NCBI RefSeq assembly: GCF_024166365.1
Contig: NC_064819.1
Span: 114,434,293 to 114,498,292 of the forward strand
Length of the DNA: 64,000 bases
Source: Elephas maximus indicus
Taxonomy: Eukaryota; Chordata; Mammalia; Proboscidea; Elephantidae
Direction of reading: 5' to 3'
Shown here: positions 1 to 10,400 of the stretch, in pieces
Position numbering within the stretch: position 1 is the stretch's first letter
Layout: each line of letters starts with the position of its first letter
The notes under the pieces: model-generated
Told to the model about the DNA's origin: nothing
What the model saw: only the letters and a program-made list of their open reading frames with translations
The model's database searches: none
Position numbers and translations under genes: made by a program

Positions 1-67
1 GAGGGGAGCCAGGGAATGGAACGGTACGAAAGGCTGACGTGCCCCAAAAGGCACAGTCCTTACTCAC

Positions 68-200
68 TGGTCGGCCTGTCTCCAACATGTACCGAACCTA
101 CACCGTAGCGAGGGCGGCTGTATTTCGATCCCAAAAGCGCAAAAACCACATCGCTGGGCCTCTACTGCGCAAGCGCAAACACCAGCCGGGAGGCGTATGC
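68..200 (-). other. MMUT: Probable noncoding first exon of MMUT (5' UTR)
   Basis: Read on the minus strand, GTGAGTAAGG at 67-58 is a strong splice donor, so an exon would end at position 68. Its upstream limit (about 200 here) is a guess, since no start site can be read. No coding frame is expected, because the MMUT start codon lies in exon 2, outside this window. The call rests on this donor and on the conserved divergent order MMUT-CENPQ. MMUT is methylmalonyl-CoA mutase of the mitochondrial matrix. Confidence 0.45.
166..177. promoter_or_regulatory. NRF1-like site
   Basis: TGCGCAAGCGCA matches the NRF1 palindrome YGCGCAYGCGCR with one mismatch. NRF1 commonly drives nuclear genes for mitochondrial proteins, which would fit MMUT, a mitochondrial enzyme. 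Occupancy is inferred. Confidence 0.5.
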
Positions 201-220
201 CGACACCGCCCTCTTTCCAG

Positions 221-225
221 CCAAT
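221..225 (+). promoter_or_regulatory. CCAAT box (NF-Y)
   Basis: A CCAATC sequence sits about 100-130 bases upstream of the likely CENPQ start and inside the CpG-rich block. This is a normal position for NF-Y at a TATA-less promoter. Confidence 0.4.
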
Positions 226-280
226 CTAATCGCACTCCCGCCGGTGCGCTCCTAGGTACATTTAAGGGGTGTGGCTAGAT

Positions 281-290
281 GCCCCGCCTC
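281..290. promoter_or_regulatory. GC box (SP1-like)
   Basis: GCCCCGCCTC matches the SP1/KLF GC box on the minus strand. Confidence 0.4.
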
Positions 291-321
291 CGGCCACAAG
301 CGTTTCCGCGTTTTCCCCGTT

Positions 322-330
322 CACTTCCGG
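322..330 (-). promoter_or_regulatory. ETS/GABP site
   Basis: CACTTCCGG contains the inverted ETS core CCGGAAGTG. Such sites often lie at the start site of bidirectional CpG-island promoters. Confidence 0.5.
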
Positions 331-334
331 GTCT

Positions 335-405
335 ACTCGGCTGTTGATTGTTTGGGCGGGAATTGAGCTGAGCGCGGCTACCTGAGGATTGCAGCGGAGT
401 CAGTG
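335..405 (+). other. CENPQ: CENPQ noncoding exon 1 (5' UTR)
   Basis: The donor GTGAGT begins at 406, so exon 1 ends at 405. The 5' end is not visible; the ETS and E2F motifs suggest transcription starts near 330-360. No start codon in this stretch fits the CENPQ frame, and the first coding exon lies 3.9 kb downstream. Confidence 0.55.
355..362 (+). promoter_or_regulatory. E2F core site
   Basis: GGCGGGAA preceded by T-rich sequence resembles the E2F element. It lies just upstream of the first CENPQ donor, so cell-cycle control of this kinetochore gene is plausible but inferred. Confidence 0.45.
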
Positions 406-1099
406 GTGAGTAGTGAAAGCTCTTAACCCGCTGGGTTCACGTTGGGGTATGGGTTATGTGGCCACCGATTTTGAGTCAAACTCCGTGGTGTGTATTTGAA
501 GTGTGTGAGGTGATTTTCCAAAGGAAAGGAAATCCGACCAGATGTGCTCTCCGGGCCGCGGATTGAGGTATTTGGTTCATGAGAACAGTGAAGTCACGCG
601 CGTTTTTTTCCCCTCTTTCCCCCCAGTCATCCTCCTTCTCCCTTAATCTCTTCTGCAGCCAGTAGTGGGGCGAAGTGCTGTGTTAGAGTTGTGTCTTTGG
701 GCCTTGAGGTTACTGCGGCCGGCAGCGTTGCTATTGAGAGGTGTCACTTCTCTAGGGGTAAACATTGTGTATTTGTGTTGTGCTAGACTGTGCTCACCTA
801 GATTGAGATACTTGGTTTCCGCTAGTTTCAGCAAGCTGGTAGGGAAAACACGACAGACTAGGATGCCTGCCTCTTTCCTACAGGATAAAGGATAAATTCT
901 TTATTAAATAAATTCCGTAGTCTTTACTGTAGCATGTAGACTGGCCGCAAACTACTTTTCTCCTCCCATCCGTGTTAGGAGTCTCGCTGAATTTTTCTTG
1001 TTCCTGAGTATACTACTTTCTTTCAAGCTGCCCTGCCTTTGGGCTTGCAATGTTTTCTTTGAATACTTCATTCTCTTTACTTCTGATTAAATATAAAAA

Positions 1100-1287
1100 G
1101 GAGCCTTGGTGGCGTAGTTTAAGCTCTAGGCTGCTGTGCCAGCGGTTCCAACCAGCAGCCGCTACAGGGGAGGAAGATTTGGCAGTCTGCTTTCTTAAAG
1201 ATTTACAGCTTTGGAAACCCTATGGGGCGGTTCTACTCTGTTCTATAGGGTCGCTGTCGTTCGGAATCGACTCCATGGCAATGCGTA
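1100..1287 (+). repeat. AfroSINE, long subtype
   Basis: Starts GGAGCCTTGGTGGCGTAG and carries the extra middle block with GGCAGTCTGCTT. It then has the shared tail with TATGGGGCGGTTCTACTCTG and a GAATCGACTC end. Confidence 0.85.
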
Positions 1288-1584
1288 AATAGTTCAAAAA
1301 GTAATTAAAATATTACTTTTTTTTCTGAAAACTGTAAGCCTTCCCCAACAAACTAATCAGTATAAGATAGTCATTCACTCATCTTTCTCTGCCACTACAA
1401 CTACCTGTGGATTCCTGTGGGTCTAGGGCCAGGTCAATATTTTAGTCCTTTTTTATACCCCGTGGCTAGCCCAGTAGTAATAGAAATGATGGCTTTTATC
1501 TATTAGTTCACCGTTTTTAAACACTTTATATATTTCTGTTTTAAATCATTTTAGCTTCATAGAGTCTTTGATGTTGACACTATT

Positions 1585-1634
1585 GTTGTTAAGTGCCATC
1601 CAGTCAGTTCTGACTCACAGCGACCCTATGTACA
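1585..1634 (-). mobile_element. RTE 3'-tail micro-insertion with TSD
   Basis: A 50-bp piece matches the RTE 3' terminus (GTGCCATCCAGTCAGTTCTG). It is flanked by ACACTATT at 1577-1584 and 1635-1642 and sits next to or inside a MIR-like sequence. Confidence 0.65.
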
Positions 1635-1642
1635 ACACTATT

Positions 1643-1757
1643 TTACAGATGAGGAAACTGAGTTAACCTACTTGCACAAGACTGTATAGCTAGTAGGTGG
1701 CAGAGCCAGGATTTGAACATGGCATTTGACCTCAGCCCTGGCTCAGTCTTAACCACA
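1643..1757. repeat. MIR fragment
   Basis: Contains the MIR core-to-tail signature ACAGATGAGGAAACTGAG, then GCTAGTAGGTGGCAGAGCC. Confidence 0.7.
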
Positions 1758-1760
1758 ATG

Positions 1761-2008
1761 TAAGTAGTTCTCAACCGGGGTGATTTTGTTCACAGGGGAC
1801 ATTTGACAATGTCAGGAGACCATTTTGGTTGTCACAACTGGAGGTGAAGGAAACTGACATTTAGGGTGTCAAGACGCGGAACGCTGCTAAACATCCTACA
1901 CAAGAAGGCAGCCCACCATAACAAAGAATTACCCCATCCAAAATGTCGGTAGTGCCGAGGTTGAGGAACCTTGCACCATGTGCCGAGGTTGAGAAACCTT
2001 GCACCATG
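1761..2008 (+). repeat. MER5A (hAT-Charlie nonautonomous DNA transposon)
   Basis: Starts AGTAGTTCTCAACCGGGGTG and has the GGGGACATTTGACAATGTC block and CCAAAATGTCGGTAGTGCCG near its end. The last 28 bp are tandemly duplicated. Confidence 0.8.
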
Positions 2009-2971
2009 ATCTAGCGCCTCCAATAGGTGTCATCAAAATCAGTGTTTCTCAGTCTGTGGTAAGGGACCAATTTTTTTTTCCCTAACCAATGACAACTGAT
2101 ACTTTTGTAAAATACAATAACGTATGAATTACTAGAAGAATGAAACAAAACACAAGGTCAGTTTTTTTTTTTCTGATTATATTCAACATACATAAAAATT
2201 TTATACTTAAAAGGACTGGCCACCAACAGTTTGTGAACCAAACTTGGAATAGTACTGAATTAAATGTTATTGAGTAAAGACTCAAGAAAAAAATGATTAA
2301 CAGAACCAAACTAAATATGTCTCAAATGAAAGTTAGAGACATATGAGTCCACAAACTGTTAGAGAAAAGTGAAATGAAGTGGAGTGGTTAGGAAGGCTTT
2401 GGGAAGGAGGCGTGTAGGCAGACCAGAGAAAGCAACTCAGGCAAAGGGTAGAGTATGTACACTGGGGGCAGAATTATTCAGTGTTCAAGAAACCATGAAT
2501 AATTAAATCTAGCCAGAGAGGAAGGTTTAGTTGAGTAGTGGCATAGACATATGGAAAGGGAGGGTAGGCTAGATTGTGAAAGAGTATAAGTATAAAGTGC
2601 CTGGTAGAGTTTGGGTGTTATACAGTAGGTACTGAGGATGAATGGGTTTTTTTAAGTAAAGGAAGTACAAGATACACGTGGCAAGTTGAGAGAATAAGTC
2701 ATTTCAAGACTAGAAAACAGAATAAAGACTGGGTATAGAGAATAGAGAAAGGTGCTTTAGCGATTTGTAGTTCTTTCCCATTGTTTTTCAGTCTTGGTGA
2801 AAAAAAAAGCTTGAAGCATCTCCTTTTAAACTTTGAGTGAATAGATTTATCCAGAGCACCTTCTTTATTGGCCTTCTCTAAATCTGCATATATATTTAAA
2901 CTATTAACAGAATTTATTCTGACTGTTTAGAAAGTAAATTGTGAATAATTTAGCTATATATATAGCTATTC
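2009..2971. other. CENPQ intron 1, no recognised element
   Basis: AT-rich intronic sequence. I see no exon, conserved motif or clear repeat beyond short A/T runs and a small ATATAT palindrome near 2950. Confidence 0.5.
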
Positions 2972-3147
2972 AAAAAAAAAAACCAAACCCATTGCCTTTG
3001 AGTCACATGTCAACCCTATGCCTTTGAGTCGCATGTCAACCCTATAGGACAGAGCAGAACTGCCCCATAGGGTTTCCAAGGAGCGGCTGGTGGATTCGAA
3101 CTGCCAACCTTTTGATTAGCTCATAACCACTGCACAACCAGGTGTCC
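2972..3147 (-). repeat. AfroSINE with internal 26-bp duplication
   Basis: Reverse orientation, from an A-rich end to CAGGTGTCC. The 26-bp unit at 2995-3020 is repeated at 3021-3046 with one clear change. Confidence 0.85.
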
Positions 3148-3839
3148 ATCTCTAGCTATATACCTTGAAATACACACACATATTTATGTATGCATTAGTA
3201 TTTAAATATTGCCTAGTTACTTTACCAAATTTCCAAGCTGTTTATTATTCATTATGGCCTAACACAAGAATAAGTAGTCTATTCCTCTGTTTCCTTTATC
3301 AGAAATGAGTTGGCTGAAAAAGACTATTAAAGGAGGAAAATGAGTTAGTCTAAATATTTTCATTGACATCCCCACCACTACTACCATGCCTGTTTTGTAA
3401 TTTGTAGAAGAACAGAGTAATCAGTATACTTGCGTGTATTCTTAAAATGGACGTAGCCCAGATAGGGTTACGGATTAAATCGTTATGAGTGGCAGACTAT
3501 CACATCAGTCTCCACAACATGGATTGATGGTATAATCCTAAAAATTATCTCCTTATACTTTTAGCATAAATTGAAAAATGGTAAATCCATTAGGTTTAAA
3601 TAAGAAGACCTGAGTATTACTCTCAGTCATGGCATTATCAATAACCATGAGCAAGACAAATCAACACTTTATATTTCCACTTTCTTAGATTTAGATATGG
3701 AGATAATGTTATTGTTTGGGAGAGTATTCAGTAAGAGATGCAAATGTATTTTTAAATGATTTTTTAAAGTCATGCAAATGGAATGAAATTGAATTAGATA
3801 GTCTTATATGACAGTTATTTGTTTTAAAATATATTTAGA

Positions 3840-3955
3840 TGTTTTATGATAGTTGCACAACATGATTAATGTAATTGATATCACTAAACTGTATACTTGA
3901 AAAATGTTGAATTGGCAAATATGTTATATATATTTTTATAGTAAAATATGTATAT
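3840..3955 (+). repeat. L1M-type 3' end fragment
   Basis: The GTTGCACAACATGATTAATG and CACTAAACTGTATACTTGAA blocks are typical of old mammalian L1 3' UTRs. Confidence 0.55.
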
Positions 3956-3973
3956 AAATGTTATAGAAACAAT

Positions 3974-4177
3974 AAAAACCCAGTCTACTGCCACCAAGTC
4001 GATTCCAACTCAGAGCAACCCTGTAGGACAGAGTGGAACTGCCCTGATGTATCCTACACTGTAAACCTTTATGGAATCAGACTGCCACATCCTTCTACCA
4101 GGGATGACTGGTGGATTCGAACCACTGATCTTTTGATTAGCAGTTGAGCACTTAACCAGCGTGCCACCAGGGCTCCC
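3974..4177 (-). repeat. AfroSINE, long subtype
   Basis: Reverse copy carrying the extra middle block (CTGCCACATCCTTCTACC) and ending CCACCAGGGCTCCC. Confidence 0.85.
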
Positions 4178-4305
4178 TTTAAAAACAATATTATGCCAAA
4201 TTTTTCATTATGATTTTTTTAAGTGAATTTGGAATAAGGTAGTCTTTTTAACAAAATATTATGCAAGGTTTTAAGCATTTTTCTGTGCCTTTTTAATCTC
4301 TACAG

Positions 4306-4439
4306 ATTTTCAGGCTACTAATTGTTCCGTTTAGATCAGGATGCCTGGCAAACCAAACGCCTCCAAGAAAAAGCAACAGTTAAAAAGAAACCCAAAAAGA
4401 AAAATTGATGATGAGGAAGCAGAGCTGTCAGAGAAAGAG
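4306..4439 (+). CDS. CENPQ: CENPQ exon 2 (start codon exon; residues 1-33)
   Basis: The acceptor ends at 4305 after a pyrimidine tract (an alternative AG ends at 4313). The ATG is at 4341, and the donor GTAATG starts at 4440. Coding part 4341-4439 is 99 nt, phase 0. It encodes a Lys/Arg-rich tail followed by an acidic stretch. Confidence 0.93.
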
Positions 4440-7400
4440 GTAATGAAAATATCCAATTTATCATTCGGAACTCTGATTAGAAATATCATCTGTTCTATGT
4501 AAAGAGAAATGTGTGAAGACTAGGGTCAGAAAGGTCAGTTGTTAGAAAACGTGGAAAATAAAATTTTTTACTAGAAATTACAGTAATTCTTATCATTGTG
4601 TAAGAGTTTTTTGCAGCATGATTTGAAAAGTTTTCAGGTAATAATTGTTGTTTACTTAAGTTTTTAAAAAATAAGTATTGACCATAGAATTCTTCGGGAA
4701 GTAACGGGCTACAGGCATTGCTAAGGTATTAAATGGGAAGACTAGGAATGAAGTAAACAAATTCTTACAGCATTCATATGTTAAAAGACAGAAGAATCTG
4801 TCAGTTTGTGGAGGAGATTTTTATTAACATAGAGGAAAAATAGTTTGGGAGGAATTCCTATCATAATTTTGCTCCTCTCTTATATAAATGGATTAATTAA
4901 AACTTTTTCTTTGTTTCACCCTGCTCCTTAGGCAATACGTATATATTTTTTGTAGGTAAAGTGTATAATACTACTTCATAGGCAAAGTGAGTAATAATGT
5001 ATTAAAAGCGTTCTTTGATACTGTATAAACTTCTATTATATGTTATCATCATTGTCCAGGAATTGCTTTAGAAAATCCTCTGCCTGTGATAAACACACAC
5101 CCTTCTTCTGTAGAAGTAGCAATATACTTTTTTTTTGTATCTAACCAGAAGGTATATGAATATTCTTACATACATGACAAATATATTGGAGAAGCAGTTA
5201 TTTTATCTGATGTTTAATTCTGTGTATGTACGTGTACATGTTTTTTCTTCTAGGTTAGAAACATAGCGAAAAACAATAAACAACCAAAGCATCTGTCTTC
5301 TGAAGGTATTTCGTTTCGGCATCCATTAACCTGCAGTCTTTCTCAACCTGTCTGTAATTGATGAAAAAATTCTTAACATCTTGATTACGGGTTTTGCAAA
5401 AGCCAAAGATAGTAATAAACAGCCACATTTACCTTTCTGCAGGAATAGGTAGTACTGGTTATTTAATTTGGTCAACAAATTTTACTTACCGCCTCTAGCA
5501 AAATACTGTGGAGGCTTTCATGTTACTCAGTTGATAGGAACTAGAGAAAATGAAAGTGTCGTACAGTCTGGATTATTACTGATTTGTGATACAAAGACAT
5601 ACCTCCTGATTTTTCTTCAAGACAAATATAGTATCTGTTCTGCCACCGCAGCATAATTTAGTTTGGAGACACTATCTAAATTTGTTTGGAGTTCATTAGT
5701 TCGAAGTAATGAACTTTGGTTAAGCATTACTTCTCCCTGGAAGGATTCCTTCCCCTTTCTTAACCAAGACCAAGTTAAGTCCTGTGGTTTTATACTTCCA
5801 TAGCACATAGCACTTTCCTTTTGTAATGCTTTGCATACCTGTAATTATAATTTGTTTAATCTCACTTCTTTCCAAAACTACTTTTGGTGTGAGCTAATAG
5901 TCTGTCTTTTCTTTACCTCAGTGTTTCTTTTAAGTAGAAAAGTACCAACAATATAATGGATACTAAAAATCTATTTGGCTTGGTTAATCTGTTTTATTCC
6001 AATTGCCATCCAACTTTTTGTAGAGGTAGTTTTCTAATATTTTCAATGAAGATTTTAAAGAATTCAGGTCATTTTTGAGAACCAAACTTTTATGTTGATT
6101 CCTGATAATTGTAGGTTTGTTCTTAAAATTATTTGGGATTTCTATATGCAATATCAGTTAAAATAGCGATAGCATATCCATATCCAATACCTAGCGTGTC
6201 ATAGTTGTGCAGTAAAAGGATATTAGACAAAAAGGATATTATACAGCTTTGTAATATTTTGGTTCTCAAAATTTTATAAGCTTTTTTACATAAAGTTATA
6301 CTTGAATCACTTTTTAAGTAAAAACATACAAACTTCTACATTGATCATAGTCTCTTCTATCAGCAGTGACAGGAAAAACAGAGCATGCTAATCTAAAACA
6401 GATAAAGATAGCATCCAACAAGAGAAAAACCTGGCAACCTCTTTCAAAGAAAAGCAGAGAACATTTGCAAACTATGATGGAATCAGTAATAGTGTGAGTA
6501 TAAATTGTTTCCTTTGGTTTCTGTTTATATGTTTCTTGTAGACATTATCATTTGAAATGTTATTATCTGTTTTAAGATGATAGAGTATATTTCTCTTTCA
6601 GAGGAAGACATGTCTTGTGATGACATGAGCCTTCAGCAAAAAAGCCTTCATTAATTTTAAAAACTTGGGATTCCATCAGTAAAATAAAAATCAAGCCTCT
6701 GTGATGTGATTTTCAGGTGTCTGTAAAATTTCAGCTTGCTCTGTCAGTAGGCATGCTTTAGAAAGTTGAGTTCAAACTGACACTTTGTACAGAACTCCCC
6801 ATGCTAGAAGGAATACAAAGAAAATAAGAGGATTCCACCCTAAAGGAGCTGAAATCCATCAAAAGGCACAGACGCATAAATTAATAACTATAATACAACA
6901 TGATAAAACTTTTATTGCCCTATTTAAAATTTAATTGAACATAAAGGGAAACATGGCTGATCCTTTCTGGTTATTGAGGAGGGAGCACTTGAGAGGAATC
7001 TGAGCAAAAAGTACATATGTTATGATATTTGTGTTTCAAACTAATATTTTTGTCAATCTCTCTTTTCTAGATCAGTTTTGAGTAGCACTGTTAAAGAAAA
7101 TGAACAAATTCAGTATCACCTTAACTACCTGAAAAAAAGGTAATATAGTATGCAATTGAAATATGAATCAAACATAATTTTTTGAAATCTAATTTCTTAG
7201 TTACCAAAACAGACATTTGTGGGATATAAAGTCTTTGTTTTTTTTTTAAGAAAATGAACACTTTGAAAATATGCATTCTACCTTTAACTGCTGCTGCATG
7301 TGTTTCTGAAGTAAGTTAATAACATTTGTAAGGAAGAATATGGAGACTCTGGTGGCATAGTGGTTAAGTGCAATGGCTGCTAACCAAAAGGTCGGCAGTT

Positions 7401-10400
7401 CAAATCCACCAGGTACTCCTTGGAAATTCTATAGGGCAGTTCTACTCTGTCCTGTAGGGTCACTATGGGTCAGAATCAACTTGATGGCAATGGGTTAAGG
7501 AAGAATATAAAAATCACAAATGTTTACTTCCACAGTTCACTCTTCAATATCAGGATTTGGAAAATTACTTTGTCAACTTCAGCTTGTCTCTTCAGCTTGG
7601 ATTTTGAACAGTTTTAAGTTAATAGTTCACCATTATTATCACTGTGATATTGATCCTATTTTTATGTCTTCCCTTGCCTTCATTACAAGCAACTAGTATA
7701 ATTTTCCAAGATATCACTGCTCTTCATCTTGTGGAAAATCGCAAACAGAAGTTTCTTGTCAAGTGTTCATAGAAGTCATACCACGGCCACTGATTTTCAG
7801 CGATGAATTCTCTCAGGCATTTATACAGCTTGTTCTTTTTGTAAAAGAACGTTCTGCATCTCAGTTTCAGATTGCCTCTAACTATGCGTGACCTAGTACT
7901 TTATTCTTGGGAAGTCCATTGAGTTTTCACACAAAATTCTGTTTCCTTTTTCCTTTAAGCACAATTCTCAACCCATAATAACAAAACAGAAAGGATGGAG
8001 TGGAATGCTGTGTGGATTGGGGGTTGTTGAGAGATTGAAGAAAGACTGCTAAAAGCAGACTTGTAAACTGCTTAAAGAAACGACAACCTAACATTAGAAG
8101 GCAGAGAACTAAAAAACTAGTAAATAAGCAAATACAAACCTACAAGTATAGCTGCTTAGGACCCTTTTAGTATAAGATAAATAGCCATGTTTAGTGTATG
8201 AATGAGAATATTACATACATAAAAGCTGCTGTCCATAATAATCACTTTGAGTCATCAAGAAAAGATTAAATTACCCTATGGGGCAGTTCTCTTACATAGG
8301 GCCTGAATGAGTTGAAATCGACTCAGCAACACCTAACAACAGCAGGAGCCTTGGCCTAGTTTTGTTTGATATGTTTTGAAAAAAAAGCTGAATTACAGAG
8401 TATTTAGTAGAGCATGCACCCTCTGATTCAAAAAAGATCCTCCTTGCTATGTTGGCTTATCTCATATCACTTGCATGGGCCCCTGAAAGCCTTTGAGTTT
8501 GCAACTCTCCAGTGTGATAAGTACAGCAAAAGATGTATGTATAAAATGAATGAACCTTGAAAACATTATGCTAAGGGAAGTAAGTCAGTCACAAAGGGAC
8601 AAATATTGTATGGTCCCACGTTTATGAAATACCTAGAATAGCCAAGTGTATGTAAACCAAAGTTTATTAGTGGTTGCCAGTGGTGAGAGGGAGGGGGAAA
8701 GAGGGGTCATTGCTTAGGGGACACTGAAAAATTTGAAAATGAATAACGGTGATAGTTGAACAACATGATGAATGTAATATATAAAAAAAAAAAATTAAAA
8801 AGAAAGGTTAAATTTTGTAGCAGCTAAAGAGATAAATATTTCAAGGCCTACCTGTTGTATCCTCCTTTTTACTTTCACATGTTGCTTTCTTTAGTTCCCA
8901 AAGTAACAATACCTGGGATACTTTCTATGATATAACAGAATACAACATTAGCAAAGTGATGTTAATTCAAACTCTGAATATATTTTTCTATAGCAGCATT
9001 TCTCGAAGGACATTTGGAATACTTGTTTTTAGAGATACTCTGTGAATAAAAGAGACCCATGGTAAATTATGTTTGGGCAAATTAGCATATTAAAAGTCTT
9101 ACAGTAAATAGGTCTATTTCTTTTTTTTTTTTCTTTTTGCCTAGTATCTCCCAAATTGATTTTTACCACAGGAAGTTTTCAAGTATTAATCTCATCTCTG
9201 CTTCTCTCTGCATATTGACTTCATTCTTTTAGACTAGTTGTCCTTACTAGATTCGAACTGTAGTCCTAGACAACATTATATATAAATATATATTATCGGC
9301 CTTGTGAAGAAAGAGGAAAGAGAAAACTTTCATTGCTTCAGCTTCATTTGGAAAATTCTAGGAGATGGACTCTGATTGTCTCAACTTAGGTGATGTACCA
9401 ATACTTGGTCTGATTTTGTGGCGAGTGCTACCATGGTAGATATAAACTCTAAACTGTGTGCCTATCCCCCCATCATCAGACAGGATGGTAATAGAGTTGC
9501 TAGGCAGACAAAACTACTAGCCACTACAGTTTCTGGAGGGACATACTTTGGGAAAGCCTGCCTCATAGATAACCTCATTCTAAATGCTAATTAGGTGTTG
9601 TTAATATAATAGAATGTATTCAGGCTACGTTTTGAGTTTAAAAAGACTCTGTAAGGTTCTTAGAAATCTAACTATGATTCCGACTCAGCGACCCTATAGG
9701 ACAGAGTAGAACTGCCCCATAGGGTTTCTATGGAGGGCCTGGTTGATTCGAACTGCTGACCTTTTATTAGCAGCCATAGCTCTTAACCACTACACCACCA
9801 GGGTTTCCAACCACTGTCAGAACATCTGAAATAGCAAATGTTCAACAGAGCTGACTTACTACACCTTTAGAAGAAACTGTTCATAAATGGAATCTTTTTT
9901 AGCTAAAAAACAAAAAGCTTCTCTCTCTTAAGAAGCTTATATGGACAATAGGTTGTTCATGTTCAAATGTGATAGCCTAGCAATTTTCTGGACAATTGAA
10001 GTGTATTTTAATAGTTTAATGGGAATTAGGATTTATGGGGTTTATGCTGCCTATTTCCTACTTTGTTATAAAAATTAAGATGTTGAATAGGATCCCAAAA
10101 AGATAAGTCTTTGGTTCTATGATTATTCATATTGTCTGCAAATCTTAAGTAGTAGAAATTTTTAGAACCTAAAGATGCTGCTATTAGAAGCAACCAAACT
10201 CAGTCTTTCTTCCTCAACTTCTTGCTTACAGAACCTCAAGAATCAAATCTGTGGAAATTATTTTGCTCTCTGCTAAAAGTGAGGATAGAAATAGGTCAGT
10301 TTCTACTGGTGATCTAATCAAGTCATTTTTGAAGAAAGATCTTTTCCCTTTTAATAGTCAATACTTTATATAGTACTTTAGAGCAAAGCACTTCAATTTA

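Larger units (their letters stand above)
1..420. promoter_or_regulatory. GC-rich bidirectional promoter (MMUT / CENPQ)
   Basis: The first 420 bases are rich in CpG, unlike everything downstream. They lie between a minus-strand splice donor (67-66) and a plus-strand donor (406-407). No clear TATA box is seen. Several motifs typical of CpG-island promoters are spread through it: an NRF1-like palindrome, a CCAAT box, a GC box, an ETS site and an E2F core. In known mammalian genomes MMUT and CENPQ are transcribed divergently from such a region. The exact start sites cannot be read from sequence alone. Confidence 0.75.
4440..7070. other. CENPQ introns 2-4, repeat-poor
   Basis: Apart from exons 3 and 4, this AT-rich stretch holds no element I can name. 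An ancient diverged repeat could be missed by eye. Confidence 0.45.

Noticed and set aside
665-895. Short overlapping open frames in CENPQ intron 1 (both strands)
   Set aside because: GC-rich promoter-proximal sequence gives chance open frames; no splice or homology support.
7342-7420. tRNA-gene-like A and B boxes (TGGCATAGTGG, AGTTCAAATCC)
   Set aside because: They belong to the tRNA-derived head of the AfroSINE, repeated over 20 times here; not a functional tRNA gene.
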